From positions 21,389,943-21,453,942 of the forward strand of contig CM031864.1 in the NCBI GenBank assembly GCA_018697195.1: a stretch of 64,000 bases of DNA, given 5' to 3'. The first letter of the stretch is position 1; the number at the start of each line of letters is the position of its first letter. Origin of the DNA: Certhia americana (lineage: Eukaryota > Chordata > Aves > Passeriformes > Certhiidae). Both the position numbers and the translations under genes were made by a program. The notes beneath the pieces are model-generated. The model did no database searches. It was given only the letters and a program-made list of their open reading frames with translations, and had not been told where the DNA came from. Below, piece after piece: positions 13,330 through 26,570 of this stretch.

Positions 13330-13905
13330 GGAGATGATGTCAAACAGCAGGTCCCAGAATGGGCTGTGCAGAGCAGGAGCAGAGCAGGAGTCTGACACAG
13401 GGTTTGCAGCAGCCAGGCTGTGGGTGGGAGCTGTCAGAAACCAGCCACTCATGGCTGGGAAACAGAATGAGCTCTTTCAACCCTTCAGCTGATCTACCCA
13501 GGACCAGAACAATAGCAACGAGCTTCTCTTTCGGGCTTTGGAGCAGTGAAGAAGCTGGGATTTTACCTGTGAGAGCATCTCTGCCTGTGTTCTGTGCCCC
13601 AGCCAGCAGCCAGCATCCCAGCCTCACCACAGCGTGGACAGAGCCTTGCAGGGATGCAGGGACAGGCTGAGGTACCAGTCTGGTGGGGCTGGGGCTCACC
13701 CACCACAGCGTGCAAAGCCTCCTCTGGCACTCCAGCCCTCCGGAGCTCAGGTGAAAGCTGCAGCTCAGCCCAGCCAGGACAGGGCTGCTCTGAGTACCCA
13801 CAGACATGATGAATGGTGCTGGCCACGCCCCAGCTCAGCCAGGAGAGCTCAGGGAAGGGCAGGGACTGAGGAACAGGGAGCAGCTAGGGCCTAAACTCAA
13901 AGCAA
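13330..13905. other. GC-rich, CpG-poor block, unidentified
   Basis: Roughly 570 bases clearly richer in GC than anything nearby, dominated by CAG/CTG/CCAG words but with only about six CpGs, so it is not a CpG island. Both strands carry long overlapping open frames (up to 155 codons, minus 13340-13807) because stop triplets are scarce; their translations are unstructured Ser/Pro/Gly-rich strings with no domain. An old LTR or a songbird-specific repeat is possible, but I recognise no ends. Confidence 0.4.
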
Positions 13906-14081
13906 CAATCCTGAAAACCCCTCTGAGCTACTTTCTTATCTCCAAGTTCAGCCCAAGGATTGGTGGCTCAACCCTTCCCTAACACAGGTCCCAAAGTCCA
14001 GAGTCTGATTGCCTTTTCTCACCTTGGCAATATTTTTACAAGGGGAGTACACAAATATTTAGGCTCTCTGCAGTAGAACAT

Positions 14082-14100
14082 ATTGCTCAAAGTGAGCAAT
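14082..14100. repeat. Perfect short hairpin ATTGCTCA/TGAGCAAT
   Basis: Two 8-base arms are perfectly complementary with a 3-base loop (AAG), 31 bases upstream of the poly(A) run at 14132. It is too short and isolated to call a microRNA precursor. Confidence 0.7.
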
Positions 14101-14131
14101 GATGGCAGAATGTATTCCAGGGGAAGGAAGG

Positions 14132-14153
14132 AAAAAAAAAAAAAAAAAAAAAA
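14132..14153 (+). repeat. Poly(A) run, 22 bases
   Basis: A pure run of 22 A following a purine-rich GGAAGGAAGG stretch. No recognisable retroposed sequence precedes it. Confidence 0.85.
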
Positions 14154-17100
14154 GAGCAATTGAAAACACTGTGGAAAACTTAACATGGACATTTTTTAGT
14201 ATCAGAAAATTCTGGAGGCTTCCAAATAAACTCATAATTCAGAAGCATTTGAGAGACAGCCATGCATCAATAATAGTTTTTTAGTAGGTTATATCCTTGA
14301 AAGAAGGTAGATTGTAGAGCAGACAAAATAAAGTTGTTGGTGGCCTAATACATTGCAAGTGGTTTGTCACCTACAAGACTGCATTCTTTAAAGATATCTA
14401 ACACACACATACAAAAAAAAAATATCTCAAGTGAATTTATTGACCAAAACCAGTTCCACAGAACCAATTAGTATCTTACACAGGCTGCCCTGCAAGGCTT
14501 ATGAGGCCATCCATCACTTGTCCATTTAACTATTTAGCATTTGTTCCAGCAATTTGTCACACTGTCAGATCGGTAGCATTTCAGAATAGGAGTTTTGGTT
14601 GAAAGAAATCTAACTCAGATAGTGCAGATATTTCTTTTCTAATAAGACTTACACAAGATTTATGTTTCTATTATTTTTAACCTTAAGCATCTTGTCTGGA
14701 AGGTGAGGTTAATTCTTTGTATTTCAAAGTCTCCACACTTAATTGTGTTAGATGAGAATTTAAAAATATTATGCAAAATAGAATTACGTCAAACTTCATC
14801 AACAATTCACAGTTCTGACATCAGGGAGTGTGTTATCTTACAGCTGCAGTGCTTACATTTTTATCACTTTTGTCATCTAGTCATTTGCTTTTATGTTTAT
14901 TTTTGGTGACTTTCTTAATTTCACTGCGCCGAAAAGAATCACAAACAAATTACCTTTCTATTGAACGAGAGGCAAAGTTTCAACATAATGTTAGCATGTC
15001 TACTCACAAGGTATTTTAGATTTTTCAGGCTCTATATATCTAAAGGGAAAGAAAAAGAATTGCTGACGAGTTTCAATTACTCACCTCCAGATATTTATAA
15101 ATATAAATGAATGCATAAAAATGAAAATGCAAAAGAAATATTTCAAACTCCACTATCTCTAAAAGAATATTTGATGTCTATAACACAGGTGCTGGGAACT
15201 GTTTCAAAAGACTGGTACTTGCTTTTAAACACATCCAGAACATTTTACCTGAACAACATGTAGGAATTAGACTAACGCAATTCCCACACTAAATGGAAGC
15301 AGCTACAATGAGTATGTCAGGCAACCTGTTAACACCTTGTCAGAGAACTCTTGTGGTTCTACCACGCATGGTGGTGTGTCCACACACCTGCAATCCTGCC
15401 ACTTCACAGACTTCACCAAAATAAACAGGAGCTATTCCAAAATAACCTTTAGATTTGTTTATTGTTTCAGAAGCAGGACTCTGTTTTTTAATGGTGCGAG
15501 CGCACAGATCAGAGGTCTGCTTTCCTGATACCCTGTGGAGTTTCCTGATTTAGATTTCTTATAAAGCAGCTGCAGCAAAGGAACCTGGGAATCAAATGCC
15601 ATCTCTGCATCTGAATGCTGTTAAGTAGCTCCCATGGCATTTCTCCCTGACTCTCAGTGTGTGTCTGTCACTAAGCTCACTCCCAGAGATAAAACAGCAA
15701 ATGTGAACTCCTGCGGGAAAGCACGTCAAGTAAAAACCTTTCTTGAAGCCTTGAGAATGCTCCAACTCAGTCAATCTTCAGGCCTTCAATCAGCACACCC
15801 ATCTCGCCTTGTATACAGAAGGTTTTACAATGTACCAGCATTAGGTAGGGACAACAAAATATCTAGTAAATAAAGAGAAAAGGGAATATCTCTGTGTAAA
15901 AGGTTTAGCAAATAGATAAAACAGTAACTAGATAATACAGATTAGCACTGCTCAAACACCCAGAACAATCCCCACTCTGCTTTGCTGAGTAATCTTAGTG
16001 CTAAACATGCTTGACAGATCTGAAGTATATACTTTATTTGTCTCTACCTATTTCTGTCTATAACTAATTGCATCAGTCAATTATCTTGGTATCTGTTAAA
16101 TATCACTGTTGTAATTAGTCTGCCTGGAGAGGATGCATCTACCTTAGATGTAGGTTACTCTGCCTTCAAAATAAGTAGTATTTCCAGTTACACTCAGAAT
16201 AGCACAGCAATTCTTGCCATACTGGAGAGGCAAAGTGGTAGAAGGAAAGAACGTCCAGGACAGACCACCAGTACACAAGAGCCAAGGAGCTGGTTCCAGG
16301 CAGACACAGCCAGAACTCCCAGTTAGAAGAGAAGAAGGTGCTCACACCCATAGAGGTGCTGAGCCCAGCAAGCAAGAATGTCCAGCTGCAGGTCTTGGGG
16401 CTGTGGAATACCTACTTAGTTATCTTTGGAAGAGGGTTTGTTTGTTTGCTCTCTTAAATATATGTCCAACATTAAAAAACAAGATACACATGGATAATTA
16501 TTCCAGCTGCAGAGAGTGACATGGAAAAAACCCCAACCAAGCAATAAAAAGGCCTAACCCTGAAAATAAAAGTTTGCTGTGTTAATCACAACATGAGAGG
16601 AAAACTGCCCACAACCAGCAAACTGTCAGTTCATCTAACCTGCCTTTAGGAAGAACTTGAAAACCTACCAGTAATAGGACAGGCAAAGAAAGCCAGAAAC
16701 AAATACCATGGACTGACTTTGACTAGTAGACAGTTTCTTCCAGAAACCTGAGGAAATAAAAAAAAATAAAGCAGAAGAAAACATAATCTGATATTTACAT
16801 ACTGCACTCCCCTCTACTCACACTTCTCCTGCAAAAATAAATTTAAAAAGCAAAAAAAATTCTTTGCAGCTTCTGTTTTTCTTTTCATTCCCTTTTGTAA
16901 AGGAAGTTCGAGGTCAACTCCCAGAAGTTGCAGAAAAGCTTTTGAGGGTTTAATAATCCAGAGTTAATAGCCATTCATTTGGCAGGTTTGTTACAGAAGG
17001 CGGGTCGGAATTAATTTCTTGCTTAACCAAGGCTGAAATTCACATTTAAAGTGCAAAAAGATAAAGCTGTTACTGAAGTCTCATTCAGCAAAAGACATTC

Positions 17101-17840
17101 AGAGTGGGATGATCGCAGCAAGAACTTGTATTGAATATAAAAAGCATCTGGGAACAGGTACAGTCTCAAACAAAAAGATGAAAGTTGAAAGAAAAAAATA
17201 GGAAATAACCCAAATTCATCACTAAGGGCCAAACCACCCTCTGCCTGCCTGTTTGTAGCTGCTGTCAATGACATGAGAATTGACCTCTAAACCATGGCTA
17301 CTCCATCAGCTGGCACTCTGGGCAGTTCTGTGCAGAACTGATTGGAATCACATAATCAGTTCAAAAAGGTTTCACAATGGCCCTAAATGTGGTTTCTATC
17401 AGAAAGGGGGCTCACAGGTATAAAGATCAATTACTATTTAAGTAACATTCAGTGAGATACATTTATACTTCCATCAAGATGGGAAGAGGAAAGTAAGTCT
17501 GAGGAAGCATGATTTCAAAAGGAGTACAGCAGCACTTTCCATTATAAATCTTTCCAGAGAAAGACAACGCGTGAAATGAAATAAAATATCATCTGTAAAC
17601 AATCATATTAAGCATTAAAATTTCATGAAAACAGAATCTGGAACTAGAAAAGTTTATATAAACAAAGCAAAAAAAACCCTATTGGACACAATATGCCTTG
17701 TCCTAGGATGCTCTTTCACATCTTCTTCTTACTGTTCCATCTGTCTCTTTCCATCTAGTTTTCTTGTCCCACTGGTAAATTTCTAAGACCTCTAGGAGGA
17801 AGAGGACAGTTTTTTAACTGTTTGTATCATGCCAAATGCC

Positions 17841-17856
17841 AAAAAAAAAAAAAAAA
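17841..17856 (+). repeat. Poly(A) run, 16 bases
   Basis: Simple mononucleotide run; no associated element was recognised. Confidence 0.8.
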
Positions 17857-19567
17857 GGACAAGTGTCCTAAGTAGACAGGTGGATTAGACACTTCCATTT
17901 AGAAAATGCAATTTTAGAAAGCATCCAGTACATGATATAGACATGCTTCTTTGAGTTTCAAATTCTCTCAGCATTTTTTTTATCTAATCCTTGTTGGGAT
18001 TAAATATTTTACCCCACTTAATATTCTTGGAGTGCACTTACTACAAAATTAGGCATGTATAAGTAGCTCTTTTGTGGATTCAGGCAATGATTTATATCTT
18101 CACTCCTTTCAGGTACGGAAAAGTAAGTAGAAAATTGGATCCTGAAGCCAACAGTGATGTATTTGCATTCATCTTTCACATAAACAGGTCCACAAGCTTG
18201 GGTTCAGAGGAATGTCTTGAAGGGATCAAATGAAAGAGCAGTGCTCCTTACTGCAAGCATCAAGAAGTTAAGAATGTTCAGCTACAACATGGAGATGGGG
18301 AGAGAACCTCTGGTAAAGGAAATGCCAGGGCCATCTCACCTCTGTTTTCTTGTCCTGTGCTTCCTTGCACACTTGGTCTCTACTCCCAAAATACCTATAG
18401 GTGATTGAATTCTTGAGGCTAAGATGGAAGGCAAAATTCTGGGTGCAACTGTAAAAGCCACAAAACTGATGCTTGAGGTAGCAATAGCAGTGATACCTGG
18501 AGTTCACACTGTTTCCAAGGCTTGCTAAAGAACTCTGCATAGTTTGAAGTAGATATGATAATGTGGCTGTAAGTCATGTTCATTTAGAAAGCAAAACATA
18601 CTGCTAAAGGCATTCTTAGACTGTCTTAATTGCATCCCTACTCAGAACTGTATTGATTAAAAAACACCCAAAACAACAGAACAAAGACCTTGTGTTGGCA
18701 TCACTTCAGAACAAATCCATCCTCTATAAATGTATAGCCTATCTGGCAGCTCATTGATGGGAAAAGATTGTCGTATACTGAAAGATCACTGGATGCCAGC
18801 AGAGATCTCAAAGCTGCCAAGCCCTGTGTTACCATTTCTCTGCACACTGTGGTTCCTCTACTCTCAGGGCACCAGGTGCATTGTTACTATCAGTTTGATC
18901 TTTCTGACTTCACCTACTACAAAATTTTCTGAGTTTTTTTGCTTGCCTTTCAACACAGGAGTGGGCAGTTTGCAAAATAACAGTAGAATTCATAATATAT
19001 TCTACCATTAATAAAAATGTCACACACACATATCCAGTAAACACAAAAAGAGACCCTAACATAGAAAAGATGAGTCCCTAACATACATATACAAAACCCA
19101 AGTGATATACATACAAAAATCAAGATTGCTTTATCATTTGAATTAAAATTCCAATGAAATAAGTGGCATTATTCCAAATTCATCATAGTTTATCAGATAA
19201 GCAGATGGTTGCCCAACACAACATGGGATGAGGAATTTACTGAAGATGTATATTGTTCTCAAAGAAAAACTTGAAGTACAAAATATTATAAAATGCCTTT
19301 TCTTTTAAACTAGTTTTTGCTTTTACAACTAATCTGGCAGACAAAGACATGTGATAGGGCAGTTATATCTTTTACCATATAAGAAAAATTATTCTTGTCT
19401 CTTATGCTCTTCCTAGAAAACTCAAGAGAGGCAATCCAATTATAACAGCCAGCATAACGTGAGGTTAGTTAAAATTTCAAAATAGTGTTGAAATTGTTGA
19501 AAGCGCTTAGACTTTTATTCGACAGTTCTTTAACTGAAAATCAAACATGTTATTCAAAGAACAAGTC

Positions 19568-19584
19568 TTTTTTTTTTTTTTTTT
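19568..19584 (-). repeat. Poly(T) run, 17 bases
   Basis: Simple mononucleotide run, equivalent to poly(A) on the minus strand. No element body was recognised beside it. Confidence 0.8.
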
Positions 19585-20539
19585 AAAGAGATTAATCATC
19601 CTTGTTTCTCATTTAAAGTCTGGGGACATAGCCAATCTTTTCTCTGTGTTCTCAGAGGGAGATATTTCATTTCGAAAGGAAAAAACAAAATTGTTCTCAT
19701 CTCCTTTATACGTTGTCATGGTAGACAACCCATCACAAGAAAAAAATTCCTGTTTCACATTTCTTTGGGTCACTTTCCAGCAATAACACCAATGCTAAAA
19801 TTTTTCTGCAGTTAATACAGAATCTGATATCTTGATGCTGCATCTGTGGAAAATGTTACCTGAAAAAAATGTTTTTCTTATGTTATTTGGGGAGGGAGGA
19901 GAAACAGAAAAGAAACTGTAATCAAATGAGAAAAAATTAAAACTATTTTAATACTCCTGAATTTTATGATTTCCTTTGCAATGTAACATCGCTATTTAAA
20001 CTCACTGAAAATTTGGAAGCCTAGTAAATCCAGACACTTGCTAGTAAAGTGTCATATCAAAGCTCTAATGTTCCATGACTCCAAATTTAATAATTTCCTT
20101 TAATAGCCTGTGTAGTTAGAAGGGTTTTTTCCAATCTGACCAATTTAGTTCTAGCCTGAGAACCTCCCTTCAGGCCTCACTTAGAGCTCATGATTAGTTG
20201 ATGCTGGTAGCAATAAGTGTTCTCCATGGATTCATGAAATAAAATATTTTACACATTTCAACTTTACATTTGATTGGTATTGTAACTTCTCTTACATAAG
20301 CCACTTGAATTTACAAGACTATATTCCCAGTTAAAGGATTTTTAAAAGAAAAAAAAGAAAAATTTCTCATTAGATACATAGAATTCTGCAAATTGGGCAT
20401 GGATTTATGGCTTATTACAAGGACTGCCTGACACATTTCATTTGTCTATAGACACGATGTAGGAATATAGGTTTAGAAAAGAAATATATCATATTTTATA
20501 TGCATTATTGTTATGTATTTGCAAAAGCTGTGCAGAGAC

Positions 20540-20650
20540 TGTTCTTGCCGGACATTTGTACCGTGCCCTGTGCGAAACAGTGCCAGTCAGTGATGTGAAT
20601 GGCCCCAGTTCACAGGTGTTTGTATTGGTTACGTTTCCTTGTCTGCAAAA
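20540..20650. promoter_or_regulatory. Candidate conserved non-coding element
   Basis: Within AT-rich DNA this stretch reads as dense complex sequence that keeps several CpGs (near 20549, 20562, 20573 and 20630). It has no repeat character and no sustained open frame. Such islands are often conserved enhancers in vertebrate gene deserts. This is an impression from composition only; alignment to other birds would decide. Confidence 0.2.
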
Positions 20651-23382
20651 GAAACTCTGATCAAGAATACAGTAGGAGGACTTGCTTGGTAGCCAAGCTC
20701 TTTTTTCTAACCTTAAGAACGGTTAGATGGCTAGGATGAAGAGCAGTGGAAAAAATCTCCTCAGGAAACCTAACAAAATCTAATGTTACCTACAACCTAA
20801 GGTACTCTTCTCCTATAGCAAGAACTTCTGCCTTAAATGTAGTTTTCAACAACTACATTCACATGTACTGTGCACATATGCTGTAAAATGCACCACCAAA
20901 ATATTCTATTTAATAGCCTCTACACTCAGGCTCTAGGAAGAAATTTGTAGCCTCTTTGACAGGAAAGAGACAATAATCCAATAGCTTCATTCCTTTGAAC
21001 TATGTAACTAGGGATTTGGGTAAAGAGCTGAAAAATAAGGGACTAAGACTGCAAGTTAAAAACACATTTACTGACAGCACTTCTCTCCAGCTAATGTCTT
21101 TTCCCAAAATACTATAAATTAACAGTACCTCTGTACAATTAGCACTCAGAAAAATTTCTCAAAATAATGAGTCTTTGGTTTTATGTCACAAATCTGCTTA
21201 TTCCTTTTTTGTCTTGCAGCTGTGCCTTGAAACCAGAGCTTGCAATAAGGAATAGATAGCTGTGAGGAGTGAGAGGAAACTAAGCACCAGCCCTGTGTGT
21301 ACCTACAGCTCATTCACACAGAGGAGCAAAGCCCCAGCCAAAGGAGCTCCATTTGTTCCCACATTCTACTGCTTGTGCCAGCTCCTGATAACACATCAGG
21401 CCACTTTCTTTGCCTGGTTTGCATGCTGGAACTGGGCAGAGCTGTCTGTCACAGGACAATTCTGCCCTATCAAATAACTCCTGCCACTTCATGCACTGAG
21501 CTGGGCTGTCTCTCCTTGTGCTTCTGGCTTGGACAATCACTGAGCACTCACACATCGTGCTGAGCACACTGCCCTCCTCCAGCTTCTGGCAGATGAGAGA
21601 AGAGCAGCAGAAGGGGATTTCCTTTCAATCAATTCCTGCAGTATTTCCACTTTCCTAAAAGAAAAGATTCCCATAGCCTGCCCACAATTTGATATAAGGA
21701 CCATAATAAAAGGACCTAACAAGGACTTTTTTCCCCTAGAATTTTTACCCTTGTTTTAAAAAAAGTCATAGGCATTAAACAAGTAACAGCAAAAAAGAGG
21801 AAGCTACATGTATACACAAATATATTTTTCTAATGTAACACATGTGTTCTGTCTGCACCTGGCCTTAGTAATTTCAGCAAGTATTACATTATACTTTAAC
21901 TAGCATTGTTGAAGCTCAACAACAGTTATTGAATTGTCAGTTCACTTGGGCATCTAGGGGCATGGATAGGAAATTTTTCAGGAACACAAGATCAACCTCA
22001 GCTGACCAAGGCAGCCATTATCTCACTTACTCTCATAAAACCTACCTGGCTTTACCAAGCTTGTCCTCTACCTATAAAACTTCAGAGAAATCCCTAAAGA
22101 AAGGAGAGCTACCAGCACCCTGTGGAGAGTTGCAGCTTGTTTTCTCTCACTTCTATAAGCACAAAACTAACTAATTAACTTCTGAGGTCTATGCCCACTA
22201 GTGCAAGAAGCTGCTGTGCAAGTGAATCAGTAGCTATTTCATTTCTGCAGAAAACAGATGTTTTCAACATCAATATTATTTTACGTCCAAAAGCTTCTTC
22301 TTAAATGCTGAAACACCTTTCATCATGTAATATTTAAAACATAATCTAATCCTTACAAAATGCCACTAAGGCTGCTGGGAGACCTAAACTCTCTCATGAG
22401 GTAGTGTTCTGTTTATCTGCTTCTCCTTCCTCTTCACTCTTTTATCTTCTTTTCTATTTCCCTTCACATCATTCTTTAAAATCTATCTGTCCTCACCAAG
22501 TCCACAGATGAAATTCAAAGATAGTTTGGTGCAGTCCTTCCTATTAACAAGGCTGGACAATGAGTGCAAAACATTGTTTCTGCATTTCTGTTTCTATTCA
22601 CTTTCTGTATGTAAATACATGAGCACATATAGACCACTCAAAAATGCAGTAAGTAATTTGCCAAAATATTTTTTTGTTTGCTGCGCTATCGTAGGTACAT
22701 TTCAAAAACAAAAGAAACCTGAGAATAATTTATGGGATTGTAAAATTTAAAAAAAAAAGCCATCATAAACCTAGGCATCAATGTACAAAAGATTCCCATT
22801 AAGAAGTACAAATATTAATGTTAATGTTGTTAGCAGTAGTTGCTCTGAGGCAAAAGGAACTCCAATTTGACATTACTGAAATGGAGGTTTTTACATTACA
22901 CAAACCTCCAAAAGCTGTTATCTAATAGAATATGCTAGACACTTTAATACTTCCAAGTTTCCCAGTCGTGGAACCAGGAATGATGCAGTGTATCTCAGTC
23001 TCATTCCTCTCTCCACATCTTGGCAGGCTCCACATAATGTTTTCCCAAGAAGCCTATGTGAGCTATCATAACTTCCCCCTTCTCCTAAAAGCAATGCTCC
23101 AGTCAAAGAAAGACAACCAAATAAATTGTCTCCTTAAACAGAATCTCTCTTCCCCCGTTTGGCCATGTAAAGGATGCAATCTATCTTTGTCTGCCCGAAA
23201 ACTAAAAAGCAAATCTGCTTTCCTATGTAGACCCCAGAGTCTTGGAACAAGCTGGCTGATAAAATGCACATGGTTCACTGCCAGCTTCTTCTTCAAGATC
23301 CCTAAAGTTTAAAAGTGCTTGACACTAATCTGTTTTCCAGGATTTACTTAAGTTCAGACAGGAAAAAAAAATTCCTTCCTTA
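20651..23382. other. Gene-free stretch with a GC-richer patch
   Basis: About 21225-21600 is richer in GC and open on both strands for up to 88 codons without any recognisable protein. The rest is AT-rich unique DNA with no repeat I can name. Confidence 0.45.
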
Positions 23383-23420
23383 AAAACAAACAAACAAACA
23401 AACAAACAAACAAACAAACA
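23383..23420 (+). repeat. (AAAC)n microsatellite
   Basis: About nine uninterrupted copies of the tetranucleotide AAAC. Purity and copy number suggest it is likely to vary between individuals. Confidence 0.95.
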
Positions 23421-25189
23421 GTACTACTGGCTTCTTATGCTGTTTAAAAAGGCTTTACCTTGTATAATCTAATCCAAACTTCTTTGATGCACCTCCTCCT
23501 TGCCAGCATCTTTTTCTTTCCATTAATTTCCTCTGACTGTTTTTTGAGAATCTATGCCAAGCACACATACCAATTCATGCGTGAAAATTTTAAAACAGCT
23601 TTCCATTGATTTTTAGCCATTCCTCCTTATTACAGAAGTCATCACACACAGCCAGGAGTCAAAGAAATAGTAAATTCATATTGAGAACTACACAAGTAAG
23701 ACATCAAGTTTTCTATTAAGCAGCAGTTTAGCATCTTGGAGCAAGCAGGTGTTCTGCACCATATAATTCTAACTTGTCCCTACCTAGCCACGCAAAGGAA
23801 GGCTCAGAGCCAGCAGGGAGATCCAGACATAAGCACAAACAAAAAATTATTTTTTGGCCGTGGGCAAAAAGAAATAGTTGCTGTCTTTGTTGATAAGTTC
23901 TCAGAGGAAGCGTATCTCTAAAGAAAATTAAACTATGAAAATAAAAGCCTGTTATTCTCCTAGCTGGCTGATTCCCATGCTGACTTTATTTGCCCCTTAT
24001 TTCTGACAAAATTCTACAGTAATGTTAAAAGTCAGTTCATCGAATAATTAGAATTATTTGCTCAGCACCATCCCATCAGACTTCATCTCCCTTTCACCAC
24101 TACCCTTTCCATATTACTTCTCTAGACAGCTTTCTGCCAGTAACTTCAGGTTCAATGCTAAAATACCTGTGACATCTGAGCTTGCACCTCAGCTTGAATA
24201 ACATTGACTAACAAAACACATGTTCAATCAGGAAACGCTGATTCCTGAAATGCATTTTTTTCAACAAACTTCTAACTCCTCACGGAAAATCTGCTTAGTT
24301 TTCCAGTGGAGCATAGAGCAAAACCTGAATTTCTGGTCCTTCAGGGGCTATGTCATGCTACTACCTTGTAAGGGAATCATACTCATACCTCTCTTCCCCA
24401 GCTACCTTGGTCCTTGTGTTCCATCTTCACTGCTGGGCACTGAAACATCAGAGTTCAGGACTCAGCTCACTTAAAATTTTCAAAGGAAAAATGTAAATAT
24501 TTTAAAATATAATAGCATGAGCTGTCTATATCAAAATCAAAATCATCACTTTTTTTCATAGTCAAAATCTTCATCTCTTTAGCAGCTTTCGGCTCAATTC
24601 AGTATGACTGGCACCTCAGGGCAATGGTTTTCACAATGTAGTCCACCAAGCATTCAAGGTCTGGAGATATCTGTAAGGATAACTTGAAAAGAAAATATTA
24701 AAAATTCAAGCTAATTGTCAGTGGGGCTTTAACTCACTATACAGAGAAATGTATCTTCAGCAGAAAAGGTTGAGAAGTTCACAGATCAAAAAAGGTTGAA
24801 AATGACAAACCTATAGAGTAAAATACATGAAGGCTGAAGTGACTTAATAATTTTAGAGCAAGGTCTAAATATATTACTCTGCAAATGCAATGAGCTTTTC
24901 TCTCCTTTTCCATCAGCAAGCCACACAAATATCTGCCCTACAGCAAAGGGGTGCCCTGCAGTCTGTATTCCACTAACAATGTCCATAAGGACAGGCTGGG
25001 AAGCAGTGCTATGGAAACACCTCGATCTGACGGGGTTACCCACCCCTCAGCATACCTTTGGTTTTGCACTCTCTCGCTGCTTTTGTCTGGAAAGACAAAT
25101 AACATGACAGAAGCTGAAACCACTATTTTCTCTCTTTCAGGACTGTTGATGCCACCAGCAAGGTCTTGGCAGGCGATTCTCTCAATTTG

Positions 25190-25300
25190 TAATTGTTATG
25201 CTAATTAATTCATCAAGAGGGGAAGCTCACCCCACCATTTTGTGCCCCCTGAGCGACACCCTCGATAAACCTCTGCATGTTCCTGGAAACAAAGTACTTA
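25190..25300. promoter_or_regulatory. Candidate conserved non-coding element
   Basis: An ATTA/TAAT-rich segment (homeodomain-type core words around 25200-25212) passes directly into complex sequence with two retained CpGs near 25253 and 25262. It is not repetitive and not coding. The enhancer reading is an inference. Confidence 0.2.
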
Positions 25301-26309
25301 TATCCCAGGTGTGCTCTACTTCTCTCCAGGTAACTTAATCCCAAGTGTGTATTTCTGTGTAATAAACTATACACGAAGTAAGGGAAAAAAGTGAATTGGG
25401 GGAAAATTCTATTGCATCATTAAAATGAAAATTCCTTCCCCTCATTAACAACTCTCATGAAGGCACCCTCTGCCCACTTCACTGCTGTGTTCATCTTCTT
25501 CCACTGATGGCAGGAATGCTGAATCATAACAAGCCATGAGGGCTCAAGCCCAGTCACAGGCTGTCCTCCTGATGTAAGTGACAGGATTGTAGTATCTGGC
25601 CTCACAACTCACACAAAAATGGCACTGACAGTAAAGCATCATTTGGGGACCAGTGTATAGTTTATAGGGACAGCAGCACCAGGAACGGATTTTAATAAAT
25701 CCATTAGAGATAGGGAAAAATATTTTACCTGCAAATAAAAATGGAATATTTTGGAATCATTTAAAGGAAAACCAAGAAGTCTACAATGAATCATAATCTA
25801 CAAATTACATATATATAGTTGAAATAAATATCACAGAAGCTGACAGAATGCAATTCACAAGTATCCCCCTGATAACATTATTGTTCTCTATAATCCAAAA
25901 TAGGGTCCTTTTTTTGATATTGCAGGACTGGTATCACAGAGTCTGTGCAGCAAACATTCTGCTGGAATGTTGCTTTGCATCACCATACTCAATAATAGAG
26001 CCTTAAATTGCAATAAATATTGAAGTGAATTTTGAGCATATAAGGAAGTCAGCCTGCAGCAAGAACAGTAAGGCATTTCTCTAACATGAAGATATAACAG
26101 ATATTTTAAAAATGTTTCTCTTTCCCCTGCACATGCTTACCTGGAAATAGTGAAGAATTTTGAGGTTTATTACTTTTTTAAGGCTGCTTTTAGTACTAAT
26201 TATATATATATATGTCTGATTTCTAAAGCAATTTGCAACCCAGTCTCCTTTTTGATACCCCAAGAAAGCAGTAACCTCCACTAGAAAAGTGGGCTATCTG
26301 GGACTAAGC

Positions 26310-26570
26310 CCCACAGTGATTTGGCACTGTCACCTTCCCGGGTCATCACCTCTCTTCTCGTGACTGGCACATGTGGTCCAACACAGCTCTGCTCATCTCC
26401 TCCATGGTCCCTTCCCTCCCCCAGCCCTCCCAAAGGCAAAGCCCAGGACGCTGCACATTGTCCAACACTCGCGTTCCTCGGGAGCGGCAAAGCATTTTCA
26501 TGAGGAGAGGACAAAGAGGTGAGAGGATACGTCAGTCATCACCAGGAATAATGCGTTCCCAGCTGCACTG
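26310..26570. other. CpG-retaining GC-richer patch
   Basis: About ten CpGs occur in 260 bases, concentrated at 26470-26495 and including ACGTCA (26529-26534), half of a cAMP-response element. No TATA box, exon or repeat was recognised. Possible enhancer, cryptic promoter, or young insertion that has not yet lost CpG. Confidence 0.25.

Larger units (their letters stand above)
13906..20539. other. Long gene-free stretch
   Basis: No exon, RNA gene or interspersed repeat was recognised. Low-complexity sites include A runs at 14132-14153 and 17841-17856 and a T run at 19568-19584. The part at about 16000-16140 is rich in TAAT/ATTA words and could be an enhancer, but nothing decides this by eye. 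Weakly GC-richer patches at 15330-15540 and 16210-16400 hold no recognisable protein. Confidence 0.5.

Noticed and set aside
13340..13807. 155-codon minus-strand frame and apparent CpG island
   Set aside because: GC-rich but CpG-poor, so not an island; the open frames on both strands follow from scarce stop triplets.
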